DNA from: Ovis canadensis
Taxonomy: Eukaryota > Chordata > Mammalia > Artiodactyla > Bovidae
Direction of reading: 5' to 3'
NCBI RefSeq assembly: GCF_042477335.2
Contig: NC_091246.1
Location: forward strand, 108,095,001-108,159,000
Length of the DNA stretch: 64,000 bases
The translations under genes were made by a program, and so were the position numbers. Positions 32,656 through 43,820 of the stretch are shown here, one piece after another; position 1 is the stretch's first letter, and each line of letters starts with the position of its first letter. The notes below the pieces were generated by a model that saw nothing but the letters and a program-made list of their open reading frames with translations, made no database searches and was not told where the DNA came from.

Positions 32656-33737
32656 CTGGGTCCCCCAGGGCCTCTGCCTGCCCTGCCCCCTCTCAGCTGA
32701 GCCAGCCAGCAGTCCGGCCCCAGACCCACACCTGTCCCCAGGGAAGAGCTGTCCCCGTTAGCAAATGCTGATCTCACACGCGCATAGTTCCAGTTACCAA
32801 GGTCCTTTCAAGTTTGACAGTCTTGATATTGGCCAGCATTCCCTTCAGCCGGTCTTTGTCCACACGTTAGAGCCCGAGATAGAAACCGTGATGAAACCTT
32901 TCTACTGGTGACCAGAGGTGGCAGCTGAATGTATTCAGTAGAATGGTAACCAGCAGGGATGTGGCTAAGGTATCCAGGTGTGGAAGAAGTTAAAAGGACG
33001 TGACCTCTAAGTGATGTCACAAGTTCAGCCAGGTTAAACATATGGAATAAAAACAGAATGGGAAGGTTACCCTGGTGAAAATGTAGTTTCATGGCAGCGG
33101 TGAAGGCGTTTCCCTCCCTCATCTTTGACTCATCAATTTGAACAGAGGATCCCAGCTTCTCAGGGCATAACACTTATGTCTCTGTTATCTTCAGGGTATA
33201 GGATATGATATAGACATTGTGTATCTGGTTTTCAGCACGACATTTGAAAATCCTCCTTTTTTCTCCTGTGGGTCTCTAGCTGGAGAAATGTGGGCTAGAA
33301 GGTGATTCGCTGTTAGGCGAGCTTGTATCTGGTTGAATGACTACTCGCTGTGGATCAGCATCAGCTCTATTATGTAATGGGAGGCTCGGTTCTGGGCCTT
33401 GTTCACTGGGATCAGGGCCTTGCATGAGGGCCTGCATGCCCACTGATCTGCTCTAATTCATGGCTGGAATAAAACTAGTTCACCTTTTGATAAGTTGGGC
33501 CAAAGTCCAGGCTGGGGTAAATCTGGCGAGGGAGAACTTAACAGAAACCAGTGGATGTGGATGGCTACACAGGTATGGAAGGGGTGCCATACAGGTGTAA
33601 GACGTCTGTGTAGCAGAGCGAACGTGGCCTTTTAAATACTGAAAACTCATTAAGAAGCCAAGTATGTGAAGTGAAGGCAGAAAACCAATCAGCTTGAGCT
33701 AATTTAACATATTTCTCACAACAAAAAGGCACGAGAC
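32656..33737. other. Unique intronic sequence, nothing recognised
   Basis: About 1.1 kb with no repeat or exon recognised. Confidence 0.4.
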
Positions 33738-33921
33738 AGGACTTCCCTGGTAGTCCAGTGGCTAAGACTGTGAGCTCCCAATGCCGGGGGCCTGGGGTTC
33801 AATCCCTGGTCAGGGAACTAGATCCCATATGCTGCAGCTAAAAGTTCACCTGCCACAGCTGAAAGGTCCTGAATGCCCCAGCTAAGTGACCTGGCGCAGC
33901 CAAATAAAGAAATAAATGATT
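33738..33921 (+). mobile_element. CHR-type SINE
   Basis: Sense copy, gacttccctggtagtccagtgg, then gcagccaaataaagaaataaa. Confidence 0.88.
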
Positions 33922-34214
33922 TTTTTAAAATTCCCAACAAAAGGGTGCTAGAAACTCATTCTAGTCCTTGGTTAAACATGCCTAGGATACTGTGTTCCAT
34001 TCTGGGCATCACGCCAACCTCTAGGACCATCTGGAGTGTGTTAAGAATCAGTGTCCAGGAGGCTGAGGTGGGCCCATTGAAGTCATCTCAAGAACAGTGG
34101 CAGGAAATTGGGCCATTTAATTGGAAGTAAGGAGTAAAGGTCAGACAAGCTTTGTTTAAGTATTTGGAATCTGTCTTGATCAAAATGGATTAAATTTGAT
34201 CTGTGTGGTACCAA

Positions 34215-34440
34215 AAGCTTCACAGATGGCTCAGTGGTAAAGAATCTACCAGCAGTTCAGGAGCCACTGGAGATGTGGGTTTGATCCCTGAATCGGGAAG
34301 ATCCCCTGGAGAAGGAAATGGCAACCTACTTGCCATTTTTTTCAGTATGAAAAATTCCACCAACAGAGAAGCCTGGCAGGATATAGTCCATGGGGTCACG
34401 AGGAGTCAGGCACAACTGAGGGACAGAGCATGCATGCACC
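34215..34440 (+). mobile_element. Bov-tA SINE
   Basis: Sense copy with an internal T-rich disruption near 34345. Confidence 0.88.
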
Positions 34441-34883
34441 CCAGAGGCCTTGGAGCTTTGTAATACTTGGGACTATGCAGAAATGATTGGGATGACTGGG
34501 GGTAGCCTGACTGTCTAAATATGACCACAAGTCCAGAACTCTGTAGTGGGGCTTCGTTTATCAGAACCAGAGTCAAATTCCATGCCTTTTAATTAAACAC
34601 TTCATTGCCTCATTTTGGGCTCTAAATCAATACATAACCGGAATAATTTAAAAATAACAAGCTGTGGCCGTCCATCTGGCATCTTTGTGGGCCAGAAGGA
34701 GTTTATGGGCTAAGCGGCCAAAGCTCTGGCCTGTATCATAGGGTCCCATAGTCAGATGCAGATACATGCCAAGAATTCCACCCACTCACTTTTTAAAGTA
34801 ATGTGACTGTTTCAGTGTTATCAGTTTAGCCTGACATGTACCTTTTAAATTAATCTGTATTTTCTAATTTGATGATTTTTAAA
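34441..34883. other. Unique intronic sequence, nothing recognised
   Basis: Non-repetitive. Confidence 0.4.
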
Positions 34884-35191
34884 AAACATTTAAATTTATT
34901 TGGCTGTACCAGGTGTTGGCATCACTGGTTGGATAGCATCACCAACTCAATGGACTTGGACTTGGGCAAACTTTGGGAGATAGTGAAGGACAGGGAGGCT
35001 TGGCGTGCTGTAGTCCATGGGGTCACAAAGAGTCAGACATGACTTAGTGATTGAACAACCAAGTCTTTGTTGCAGTATGCAGAATCTTAGTTGCTGCCAT
35101 GTGGGATCTAGTTTCCTGACTAGGAATCGAACTTAAGCCCCCTGCATTGGGAGTGCAGAGTCTTAGCCATTGGACCACCAGGGAAGTTCCC
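34884..35191 (-). mobile_element. CHR-type SINE split by a short BovB
   Basis: Antisense CHR pieces (atttatttggctgtaccagg and ttgttgcagtatgcagaatc ... ggaccaccagggaagttcc) flank a BovB fragment. Confidence 0.85.
34919..35058 (+). mobile_element. Very short BovB 3' fragment nested in CHR
   Basis: About 140 bases of sense BovB terminus (gcatcaccaactcaatggac ... gacatgacttagtgattgaac). Imperfect accaggtgttg/accaagtctttg flanks look like the TSD. Confidence 0.8.
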
Positions 35192-35271
35192 TGTTGATGT
35201 TATCTTTAAGCCCTTTCTTGTGGAAGTTAAACCGTATGAATGCCTCCAGAGAGCAACTCAGAAACGTGATG

Positions 35272-36609
35272 TGCCGGGGGCCAGTGTGAGGAATCCCACC
35301 CGTGACAAGGTCATGAGGAAGGAAGCCTGACAAAACGCAAGGATGTGATCAGGCTTCAGGGGTTCCCCCTGGAATTTCCTGAGCATGTACCCCAAAAACC
35401 AAAAAATCTGCCGGCTTTTGTGCTCTGCTTGTCTGATATTCTCTGGAAAAAGTCAAATCAGGGCTTTAGTCTTCTGCATTTGAAAGGGATGTTTCAGTTA
35501 AACCCCTCTGATAGCTCTCTAGCTTGCCTAACAGGTTCCCCTGGACCTCTTACAGCTTGTGAATTGCTTACAGCCCCCCAACTGCGAGAGGCACAAAGCT
35601 TAAAAGCATCTTAAAGATACAGAGCCTTTTCTAAAGAGCTAAAAATCATATTGGTAGAGGGTTTTCACTGCTGACTCAATGACTGCTGCCAGGCCTCCAT
35701 ATTCTTTATCTTTTAGGCACCTGGGAGGATGTTAATCAATGTAAACAGGATATGGAAAAAGATATATAATAGTTTTGATGTTAGCAACACTAGACTTTTG
35801 AGTTAATTACTTTTCTCTTTGTTATATATCACTGCACTCCTCTTGTGTCCTTGCTATGTAAGAATGTAACTTTATTTAGTGCTTTCTGAGAGTGGCACCA
35901 GACTTTGGGAAGAACAACACAAATAAGTCTTCTGGTTGACAAACCCTTATCAGAAAGAAGGCTGTAAAATGTTAATTGGCCCTTTTGGCTGGAAGATGAT
36001 GTAAATTACCTAAGACTTGTGTATACAACTAGGTATGCAGAGAGAAAAGCCTGGTTTTGATAAGAATCTGGGCTGCTAACACTGCATAACTTTGTGTTAC
36101 CCATTGATCTCCATGTTTTATCAAAAGTATAAAAAGCCTTCTGAACAATAATGGATGGACCAGTTTCTCGGACTAGTCTCTCGGCCTAGTTTCTTGGGAA
36201 TCTGGCTCCCCCTGTGTGTCTCTCTCTCTCTTTTTCTCCCTCTCCCTCCCTCTCCTCTTTACTCTAATTTCAGGCTGAATTCCCATCTGGAGCGGGGTGG
36301 CTCACCACGTTTACTTACTTGCCCTGGCTTTTAAGACCCGCGCGAAAGGGAGCCTAAGGCAGGGCACCCTTCAGTATTCAAGTGGGCGCCGGTGGCCTAA
36401 CATAGATGGTGCAAGCTCCTTGTCTGGAACTTTATTGGCCTTCCCCGTAAGCCGAGTTATTCAGCCTTCTTTCTCCACTTAATTTTCCTACTACACTATT
36501 TCTCCCTGATCTAATCTTATATTCTTCTATTAACAAACAAATAAGTTTTCCTTGCCTACGCCGTCCATGCTTCGAATTTCCCTGGATCCACCAGGGCTGG
36601 ACCCTGGCA
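35272..36609 (+). mobile_element. Solo LTR of a class II (ERVK/betaretrovirus-like) endogenous retrovirus
   Basis: 1338 bp starting TGCCGGGGGCC and ending ACCCTGGCA (TG...CA), flanked by the 6-bp duplication gtgatg at 35266-35271 and 36610-36615. A 6-bp TSD is usual for this class. It contains a TATA-like gtataaaaagcc near 36127, 850 bp in, and a CT-rich R/U5. No internal retroviral genes are present, so it is the product of LTR-LTR recombination. It lies antisense to GALNTL6. Confidence 0.9.
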
Positions 36610-36780
36610 GTGATGCACACTTTTCACTGTTGGACTTTGGGGAAGCCGTGATAGTGGTTCTGAGACCACAAGATGCGTTACGTTGTATCCAGCGCAGCTT
36701 GGGGTTCACAAAGGACAGGGTCGGATCAGTAACTGAGCCCATTCAACGAAAGCTTATTTAGGATTGTCAGTGTAGTAGGT

Positions 36781-37005
36781 GGGGCTTCCCAGGTGGCGCT
36801 AGTTGTAAAGAACCTCTCTGCCAATGCAGGTGACATAAGAGATGTGGGTTCGATCCCTGGGTGGGTAAGATACCCTGGAGGTGGGCATAGCAACCCACTC
36901 CAGTATTCTTGCCTGGAAAATCCCATGGTCAGAGGAAGCTGATGGGCTACAGTCCATAGGGTCGCAAAGAGTTGGATGCGACTGAAATGACTTAGCCTGC
37001 AAGCA
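36781..37005 (+). mobile_element. Bov-tA SINE with TSD
   Basis: Sense copy with the 10-bp TSD tgtagtaggt at 36771-36780 and 37006-37015. Confidence 0.93.
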
Positions 37006-37015
37006 TGTAGTAGGT

Positions 37016-37564
37016 ATTAGGCAGGCTATACAGAAATCAAAGAAAAAGTTCCTGCCCTTGTGTGGTTAACTCCTGTAAGGGGAGACTAGCTGTGAATCAC
37101 ACATGCTCTAAGTACAAAGAAAGGAACAGAATGGGATAGGAATACACGCAGGGGGCAATTCCAGCTGAAGTAGGAGGGTAAGGAAAGTAGCTGAAGGCTG
37201 GCACGAGAAAAGTGATTCTCCATCTGGCTGCCCCATCAGAACCTTTTAGGCCTGCCCTTCTAGATCATCAGTCTGTCCTTATGCCAACAACAGACTACAC
37301 TAATAAGTGCATTTCTTATAACGTCTGATACTTGCTCTTTTTCTTCTTCAGGGTTTTCTTGGCTATTCTTGACCCTTTCATTTTCATGTAAATTCCAGAC
37401 TCTGCTCATCAGTGTCCACAAATAAACCTGCTGGGATTTGAATGGTTTTGCATGAAATGTAAACACCTGGCTAAGAACAGCTATCTTCACAATATTGCCC
37501 TACTAGCCTTTTTTTTTTTTTCAGGTAATTTTACTTTCATTAATATCTTGGTTGAATTTTTGTA
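37016..37564. other. Unique intronic sequence, nothing recognised
   Basis: Non-repetitive apart from a T run at about 37510-37522. Confidence 0.4.
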
Positions 37565-37762
37565 CGTGCGAGCTGACTCTCATTTGACTCTTTGTAACCC
37601 TATGGACTATAGCCCGTCAGACTCCTCCACCCATGGGATTCTCCAGACAAGATCACTGAAGTGGGTTGCTATGCCCTCCTCCAGGGTTGTTCCCAGGGAT
37701 TGAACTCAGGTCTCCTTAATTGCAGGCAGATTCTTTACTGTTTGAGCCACTAGGGATGCCCC
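37565..37762 (-). mobile_element. Bov-tA SINE
   Basis: Antisense copy, gctgactctcatttgactc to gagccactagggatgcccc. Confidence 0.88.
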
Positions 37763-38004
37763 CAGTTTCCAAAGGGAAGCTGAAACATTTCGCCACTAAC
37801 AGTGATGCTGTGGGGTTTTGGTTCATGTTAAATTGTTAGTTTCTATCAGTTTACTTTCTGTATGGCTAAGACTTACTGGTCAGAGGGTTAAAAACGTGAG
37901 GATTCATAAACAGGCCAGGTATATAAGGTCCCTTGACTTATGACAAAGGCACCACTTCCCTGCAGTGGGAATTTTTATTTTTTATTTTAGTAAATTATGA
38001 TTGA

Positions 38005-38420
38005 TAATTGGCTATAAATATGAAACAAATAATCAACCCCCTCTTACACTGTACACAAAAACTATTCAGGGAATATATACCACAATGCAGAAGATTAAAC
38101 CACAAAGCTGCCAAAGATGGCTTAGAGCACTGGCTTCAGGTGTTTGGTGTGGACAAACATTTCCTAAACAGGACACAGAAGACACTAATCATGAAGAACA
38201 GCTCTTCACCAGGGAGGGAGGAAAGGCTAGATACTGACTGCAGTAAGATATTTACAAATATCCAACAAAGCACTATACCTAGATACACCAGAAATGCTTC
38301 CAAATCTGTTAACAACAAGAAAAATTCCAGACAACCCATGTTAAAACATGGTCAACAGACTTGAACAGGTTCTTCGCAAAGAAGATATCCCAAAAGATAT
38401 CCCTGTGTGTGATCTCATTC
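38005..38420 (+). mobile_element. Old L1 ORF2 relic
   Basis: The right half follows the L1 segment before the ORF2 C-terminus (aacaacaagaaaaattccagac, ggtcaacagacttgaacagg, cgcaaagaagatatccc). The 118-codon frame is decayed L1, not a gene. Confidence 0.65.
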
Positions 38421-38799
38421 TATAACCACAGAACTGAGAAAGGAAAAGAAAAAGAAACCGATGTGCTGTGTGTTGTTGGCAAGGATGGGTAGGGTAGGAT
38501 TCTGACAGCGTTTGCCCACAGCTCTTCAGACCCCAGGACTTCGGTGCCTGCTGACCTGACCTCTGAAGCTGGCCACTGTCTCTCTCTCTCTGTAAGGCTG
38601 TTCTCTGGGCTCTAGAACGGCTCTGCCTGTAGGAGCTGTACCCCGCACAGAGGTGTCAGGAATGGACACCATACCCCCCAACCAAGAGTAGCCCTAGGCC
38701 AAGACCAGCTGCGCTGGTGTATGATATGCCCTCCCACTTGCCTCTGGTGTGTGTTCCAGACTATTTAAAGAGGTGTCTGGGACTTGACCTCCCCTGCTA
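38421..38799. other. Unique intronic sequence, nothing recognised
   Basis: Non-repetitive apart from a short CT run near 38580. Confidence 0.4.
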
Positions 38800-39008
38800 T
38801 GGATGGCAAGTGGTAAGGAACCCGCCTGCCAATGCAGAAGACGAAAGAGATGTGGGTTCAATCCTTGGGTCAGGAAGATCCCCTAGAGTAGGAAACGGCC
38901 ACCCACACCAGTATTCTTGGCTGGAGAATCCCATGGACAGAGGCGCCCAATGGGCTGTAGTATGGGGTCGCAAAGAGTCACATGACTGGGCGACTTAGTA
39001 GGCACACA
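38800..39008 (+). mobile_element. Bov-tA SINE
   Basis: Sense copy, ggcaagtggtaaggaacccgc to gactgggcgacttagtagg. Confidence 0.88.
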
Positions 39009-39290
39009 TGCCCGCAGTGGCTCTTCCTTCATCACGTGCCCTGTACTGGCTCTCCTCCCTTTCATGTTTCATGTTTCACTTCCCTGCCATGATTTTGGGG
39101 GACATCTCCCGAATAAACCACTGGCACCCAAATCCTCACTTCAGGGTCTACATCTGGGGAAACCCCAATGAAGATATGTGTTATAGTCCCATAAAAATGT
39201 TTCCTTGCAAGAAAAGGACACGGGAGGTGGCTCTTACTCTGCAAGGATAACAGGAGCTAATATTTCTTAGCATCGTTGTCATTGTTATTT

Positions 39291-39468
39291 AGGCATTCAG
39301 TCGTGTCCCACTCTTTGAGACTCATGGACTGTAGCTCACCAGGCTCCTCTGTCCCTGGAATTCTCCAGGCAAGAATACTGGAGTGGTTGTCATTCCCTTC
39401 TCCAGACAGAACCCGTGTCTCCTGCATTGGCAGGCAGATTCTTTACCACTGAACCACCAGGAAAGCTC
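39291..39468 (-). mobile_element. Bov-tA SINE
   Basis: Antisense copy, ggcattcagtcgtgtcccac to gaaccaccaggaaagctcc. Confidence 0.88.
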
Positions 39469-39679
39469 CATTTCATGGCATAGATTGCTGTATATCAGGA
39501 CTCACCACCATTCTCCATGTAAAATGTATACTTGTCCCCCTCTTGGGTGGAAATCTGATCATATACGGTCAGGAATCGTGCTGGAAATTTTCCACGGTTT
39601 ATTTCACCAAACTGTTGTCTCTATTATATTGATGTGGAAGTTGAAAATTACACGTGAAATAGCTTATTCAAGATTACAG

Positions 39680-39830
39680 GGATTTCCCTGGTGGTCTGGT
39701 GGCTAAGACTGCAAGCTCCCAATGCAGGAGGCTTGGGTTCGATCTCTGGTCAGGGAACTAGATCCCAAATGCCACAACTCAGAGTTTGTAGCAACTAAGA
39801 CCTGGTGCAGCAAAATTAAAAAAAAAAAAA
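39680..39830 (+). mobile_element. CHR-type SINE
   Basis: Sense copy, gatttccctggtggtctgg, with a 13-base A tail at the right. Confidence 0.88.
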
Positions 39831-40088
39831 TCATCACATCACAGTTTTAGGATGAATTAGGATGTCATAGGCTTGACAAGCAACCGTGACGTTGACCAGA
39901 TTGTGAAGCATCAGGATGAGAATTTGGGAGAAGGCACTTTATCTTCTCAGTGGGAAACCAAGTGCTGTATAAACCAGAGGAACGTAATGACCAGAGTTTG
40001 TGGGTACCCCTCTGACTCAGGATGGAAGGTGGGTCGGCGGAAAAGGTGGCCCTTTAGACAGTTGTTCCACTCATCCAGGGCTGAGATG

Positions 40089-40217
40089 CTGCTGCTGCTA
40101 AGTCGCTTCAGTCGTGTCCGACTCTGTGCGACCCCATAGACGGCAGCCCACCAGGATCCCCTGTCCCTGGGATTCTCCAGGCAAGAACACTGGAGTGGGT
40201 TGCCATTTCCTTCTCCA
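40089..40217 (-). mobile_element. Single Bov-A unit with TSD
   Basis: Antisense monomer of the Bov-A2 type (ctgctgctaagtcgcttcag ... gccatttccttctcca). TSD agggctgagatg at 40077-40088 and 40218-40229. Confidence 0.92.
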
Positions 40218-40419
40218 AGGGCTGAGATGGAGAGGTCTGAAATCAGGGTCTGCAGCCGCAGAAATGGCAGACAGGGTGGGGTCACAAGTCTTAGTGACCA
40301 ACTAGACATAGGGGCTGAAGGGGAGGGAAAACAGCTTCTCCTTTCAGATGTCTTCGGAATGTGGGTGGTAATTGGAGTGTTCTAATTGAAGGCGCTTCAG
40401 CGTCACTGTTCTTGTCGCA

Positions 40420-40438
40420 GGGCTCCCCCTGGTGGTGA
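40420..40438 (-). promoter_or_regulatory. CTCF-like motif, weaker
   Basis: The minus strand carries CCACCAGGGGGAGCCC, about 17 of 19 consensus positions. It lies in unique sequence of the last intron, 1 kb from the beta-lobe exon. Confidence 0.35.
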
Positions 40439-40687
40439 TAATAACCACAAACGGGGCTCACCCTGGGTGCCTGCTGTGGTGGGAGACACAAGGGAGCCTC
40501 CTTACAGGAGCCCCTCCTCTTCTCGTGGTGGCCGAGAGCCCCCTAAAGAGAAACTGACAGCTGGGTGAAGCGTCGGGGAGCGTGGTCCGGTTCTGAGATG
40601 GGTACATTTCTGGGCATGTTATGTTCAGCATGGAGACCACAGTGCATAATTCTGTATCATATACTTGAAAGTTGCGAAGAGACTGAT

Positions 40688-40877
40688 TTTTTTTTTTATA
40701 ATGTGGTTTTACTTATTTGTTTTTATTTGGCTGCATCTGATCTTAACTGCAGCACGCAGGCTCAGTGGCCCTGCCGCATGTGAGATCTTAGCTCCCCGAC
40801 CAGGGATTGGAACTTCATTGAAGAGTTCCCTTCATTGCTAGGCGGGGTCTTGACCCCTGGGCCACCGGGGAAGTCTC
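40688..40877 (-). mobile_element. CHR-type SINE nested in the L1M tail
   Basis: Antisense copy. A local repeat of cttcattg within it suggests a small internal duplication near 40812-40838. Confidence 0.85.
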
Positions 40878-40903
40878 AAGAGAGTAAATCTTAAATGTTC
40901 TCG

Positions 40904-40932
40904 TCACACACACACACACACACACACACACA
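40904..40932. repeat. (CA)n microsatellite
   Basis: About 14 CA units. Confidence 0.95.
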
Positions 40933-41053
40933 AGACTGTAACTGTGCTCAGCGATGGATTTGTTAACTATACTTGTGCCGATTCGCTCTCAATTCATGCA
41001 TATATCAAATTATTACGTTGTACACCTTGAACTTATAAAGTGTCCTGCATAAA

Positions 41054-41324
41054 CTTGCTGTTCAGTTGCTCAGTCATGTCTCTTTGTGACCCCACAGACT
41101 GTAGCCCACCATGCCCTCCTCCAGGGGAATCTTCTCGACCCAGGGATCCAACCTGCGGCTCTTACAAGTCTCCTGCATTGGCAGGCGGGTTCTTTACCAC
41201 CGTAAGTGAAGTCGCTTAGTCGTGTCCAACCCTTTGTGACCCCATGAACTGTAGCCCACCAGGATCCTCCATCCATGGGATTTTCCAGGCAAGAGTACTG
41301 GAGTGGGTTGCCATTTCCTTCTCA
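41054..41324 (-). mobile_element. Two Bov-A family fragments in tandem
   Basis: Antisense, internally deleted Bov-tA (41054-41204), then an antisense Bov-A unit (41205-41324). It lies 109 bp from the beta-lobe exon's donor. Confidence 0.85.
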
Positions 41325-41432
41325 AGCGGCAATTTAAATCAAAGCAATGTGTTAAACAAGACAAACCTTTGCATTAGAGAACCCCAAGCCGAGTAGTGAG
41401 GCACGCCCTACCCACAGGACTACGGCCCTTAC

Positions 41433-41582
41433 CTTCCGATGGCCCCAGAGCTGGTTCCCCTTCATGCCGTGACAGTCGTACAGAGTGACGGGGCTGCTGT
41501 GGGACACGGCGTCGAAGCAGAACTTCCGAGTGTGCAGGGGCTCGCCTGGCCGGATATCCTCTCTCCAGCCGAAGGTGAAGAG
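41433..41582 (-). CDS. GALNTL6: GALNTL6 internal coding exon: lectin domain, second (beta) trefoil lobe
   Basis: This exon encodes 50 residues, from [20 protein letters not shown] to [16 protein letters not shown]. The acceptor is ctccaccag|CTC behind a pyrimidine-rich tract and the donor is AAG|gtaagg; both ends are phase 0, so it joins the 52417-52533 exon in frame. It carries the lobe signature pair: CFDA (the CLD position) and NQLW (the QxW position), with cysteines in KFCFD and YDCHG positioned to pair. The [10 protein letters not shown] block is shared by the GALNT10/GALNTL6 subgroup. The frame has no stop or frameshift, which argues for a live gene rather than a pseudogene. Confidence that it is a GALNT-family exon is near certain; GALNTL6 over GALNT10 rests on all three exons together. 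Confidence 0.93.
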
Positions 41583-41882
41583 CTGGTGGAGTGACAACAG
41601 CAGAAAAGCAACGGTAAGTGTAGCTCGGAGAGATTCGCAAGCGGGGAGAAGCATGCCTTTCAGCAGGGAAGACCTCCTGGCTCCTGTTTTACAGGAAAAT
41701 AGCTTGGTGTGGGGGTGACAGAGGCGTTGAGAAAGCCAGATCCTTGCGCTCGGTGGCTGCACAGGGAGCACCGTTGGCCCAGGCTGGCCAACAAAACAAC
41801 TTTCCAGTTAGAGAGAGAGACACAGAGGGACAGAAGGAGGGGAGAAGCTATTTAATGATGCTCTTTATCAGTCTTTTCTGTC

Positions 41883-42018
41883 AAAATTTTTTTGTTTGTA
41901 CCAGGTCTTGGTTATAGCATGTTAACTCTTAGTTGCTACAAGCAGGATCTACTTCCCTGACCAGGGTCCCCTGCACTGGGATCATGGAGTCCTAACCACT
42001 GGACCACCAGGGACATCC
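41883..42018 (-). mobile_element. CHR-type SINE
   Basis: Antisense copy, gtttgtaccaggtcttgg to ggaccaccagggacatcc. Confidence 0.85.
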
Positions 42019-42073
42019 TTTTACATTCCTCATTTAGGTGAAAAATTAGTGCATTAAATGTAACACGTTCATG

Positions 42074-42285
42074 CGTGCTAAGCCACTTTAGTGGTATCCA
42101 GCTCTTTGCAATCCATGGATGGTAGCCCACAGCTTCTCTGTCTATGGGATTCTCCAGGTAAGAACACTGGAGTGGGTTGCCACTTCATCCTCCAGGGGAT
42201 ATTCCCGGCACAGGGAGTGAACCTGAGCCTCTTATGTCTCCTGCATTGGCAGGCAGGTTATCACTAGGGCCACCTGAAAAGCCCC
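42074..42285 (-). mobile_element. Bov-tA SINE
   Basis: Antisense copy, gctaagccactttagtgg to gccacctgaaaagcccc. Confidence 0.88.
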
Positions 42286-42689
42286 AAATGCTACACATTT
42301 AGCCTAACTGAGCAGATTAATTGAAAAAAGACTAGGAGTAGGATTGAGCTGGGCAGATGCTAGCAAGTTGACAATTTTGATTTAAATGAAAGCTAAGTTT
42401 GAGGTAGTAAATGATAAGCAAATTGATTTCCTGGGGTTGATAAGAGTAATCCTGCTGGGCAGTGTCAGAAGTTTGGGACTGTGACTCCCAGTAAGAGATA
42501 TAGTTTACACACACACAGACCGCTCCCCTCACCCTCAACCCCCAGCTGAACAGAAGTTTCATGGAACATTTATCCTCTGCATTTAATAGACTTTGAGATC
42601 CCATCCAACCTGTTCCTGTCCTGGTCTGTTCTATTCCATCCATCCTATTAATTTAAAAATTTGACTTATGGATTCCCTAATTTGATTTT

Positions 42690-43161
42690 TGTTGCTGTTA
42701 TTCAGTCCTTAAATTGTGTCTGACTCTGTGACCCCATGGACTTCAGCACACCAGGGTCTTCTGTCCTCCACTGTCTCCTGGAGGTTCCTCAAACTCATAT
42801 CCTTTGAGTTGGTGATGCCATCCAACAGTCTCATCCTGTGTTGCCCCCTTCTCCTCCTACCCTCAGTCTTTCCCAGAATCAGGGTCTTTTCCAATGAGTT
42901 GGCTCTTCATATCAGGTGTCCAAAGTATTAGAGCTTCAGCTTCAGCATCAGTCCTTCCAATGAATATTCAGGGTTGATTTCCTTTAGGATGGACTGGTTT
43001 GATCTCCTTGCTGTCCAAGGGACTCTCAAGAGTCTTCTCCAACACCATAATTTGAAAGCATCAATTCTTCAGTGTTTGGCCTTTTTTATGGTCCAACTCT
43101 CACATCTGTACATGACTACCAGAAAAACCATAGCTTTGACCATACAGACTAAATTGACTAA
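42690..43161 (-). mobile_element. 5'-truncated BovB with TSD
   Basis: Antisense BovB 3' end with the 11-bp TSD aatttgatttt at 42679-42689 and 43162-43172. Confidence 0.92.
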
Positions 43162-43820
43162 AATTTGATTTTACATCGTGGTAGATTGAAAAAGTACAAT
43201 TTCCATTTCTATAAGGAAAGGGTATTTTCTTGAGTTTGAGCTGAACAACCATTCGAGGGGTTCAGGGGGAGAAATCCTTAAGTAAGAAGGAGCATGGACT
43301 AGATCAGCCCCTGGGCTTCTTCCAGTTGCAGCATCTCGGTGAGCGCGTGTCATTTTTATGACAGGACTTGTATGGGCCTCACTGTGAGGCCAAGCTGTGC
43401 GTCCAAAACGGAGGGCTGTCAAAAGACCCTGTGGACATGGAAACAAGCACAGTGCTGAATTACATGCAGACAGTACACTTGGCTCTGACCAGGCTCTGAG
43501 ATTATCCCAGTTTTGGGGTCCTACCTGGGTGAGAAAATGCAGAGAATCTGACAAAACCCCAGGGATGGCACACAAAAACAGTTACAGGGTGGGGAAATGG
43601 CAGGTTTCCAGCACAATGATCCAGTGTTACAGGTACATCTATACTTTTTCAGATTCTTTTCCACCATAGGTTATTAAAAAATATTGAACTTAGGTCCTTG
43701 TTGGTTATCTATTTCAATTTATAGTAGTGTTTATATGTTAATCCCAAGCTCCTAATTTATACCTTCCCCCACATTTAACTATAGGTTTTCTTTATGTCTG
43801 TGAGTCTATTACCATCTTGT

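Larger units (their letters stand above)
40640..41050 (+). mobile_element. Old L1M 3' tail interrupted by a CHR SINE and a CA repeat
   Basis: Sense L1M words: gagagtaaatcttaaatgttc near 40882 and aaattattacgttgtacacc near 41008. A CA run occupies the usual gttctcatcacaag site. Confidence 0.6.
20566..41432 (-). other. GALNTL6: GALNTL6 last intron (20.9 kb)
   Basis: Bounded by donor gtaagg after 41433 and acceptor ctgcag before 20565, phase 0. Itemised below: a solo ERV LTR, a twin-primed L1, an L2 with nested insertions, MIR relics and many Bov-tA/CHR SINEs. I see no additional coding exon. Confidence 0.85.

Noticed and set aside
38008-38364. 118-codon plus frame as a novel gene
   Set aside because: The right half follows L1 ORF2 nucleotide landmarks in order, so it is an old L1 relic.
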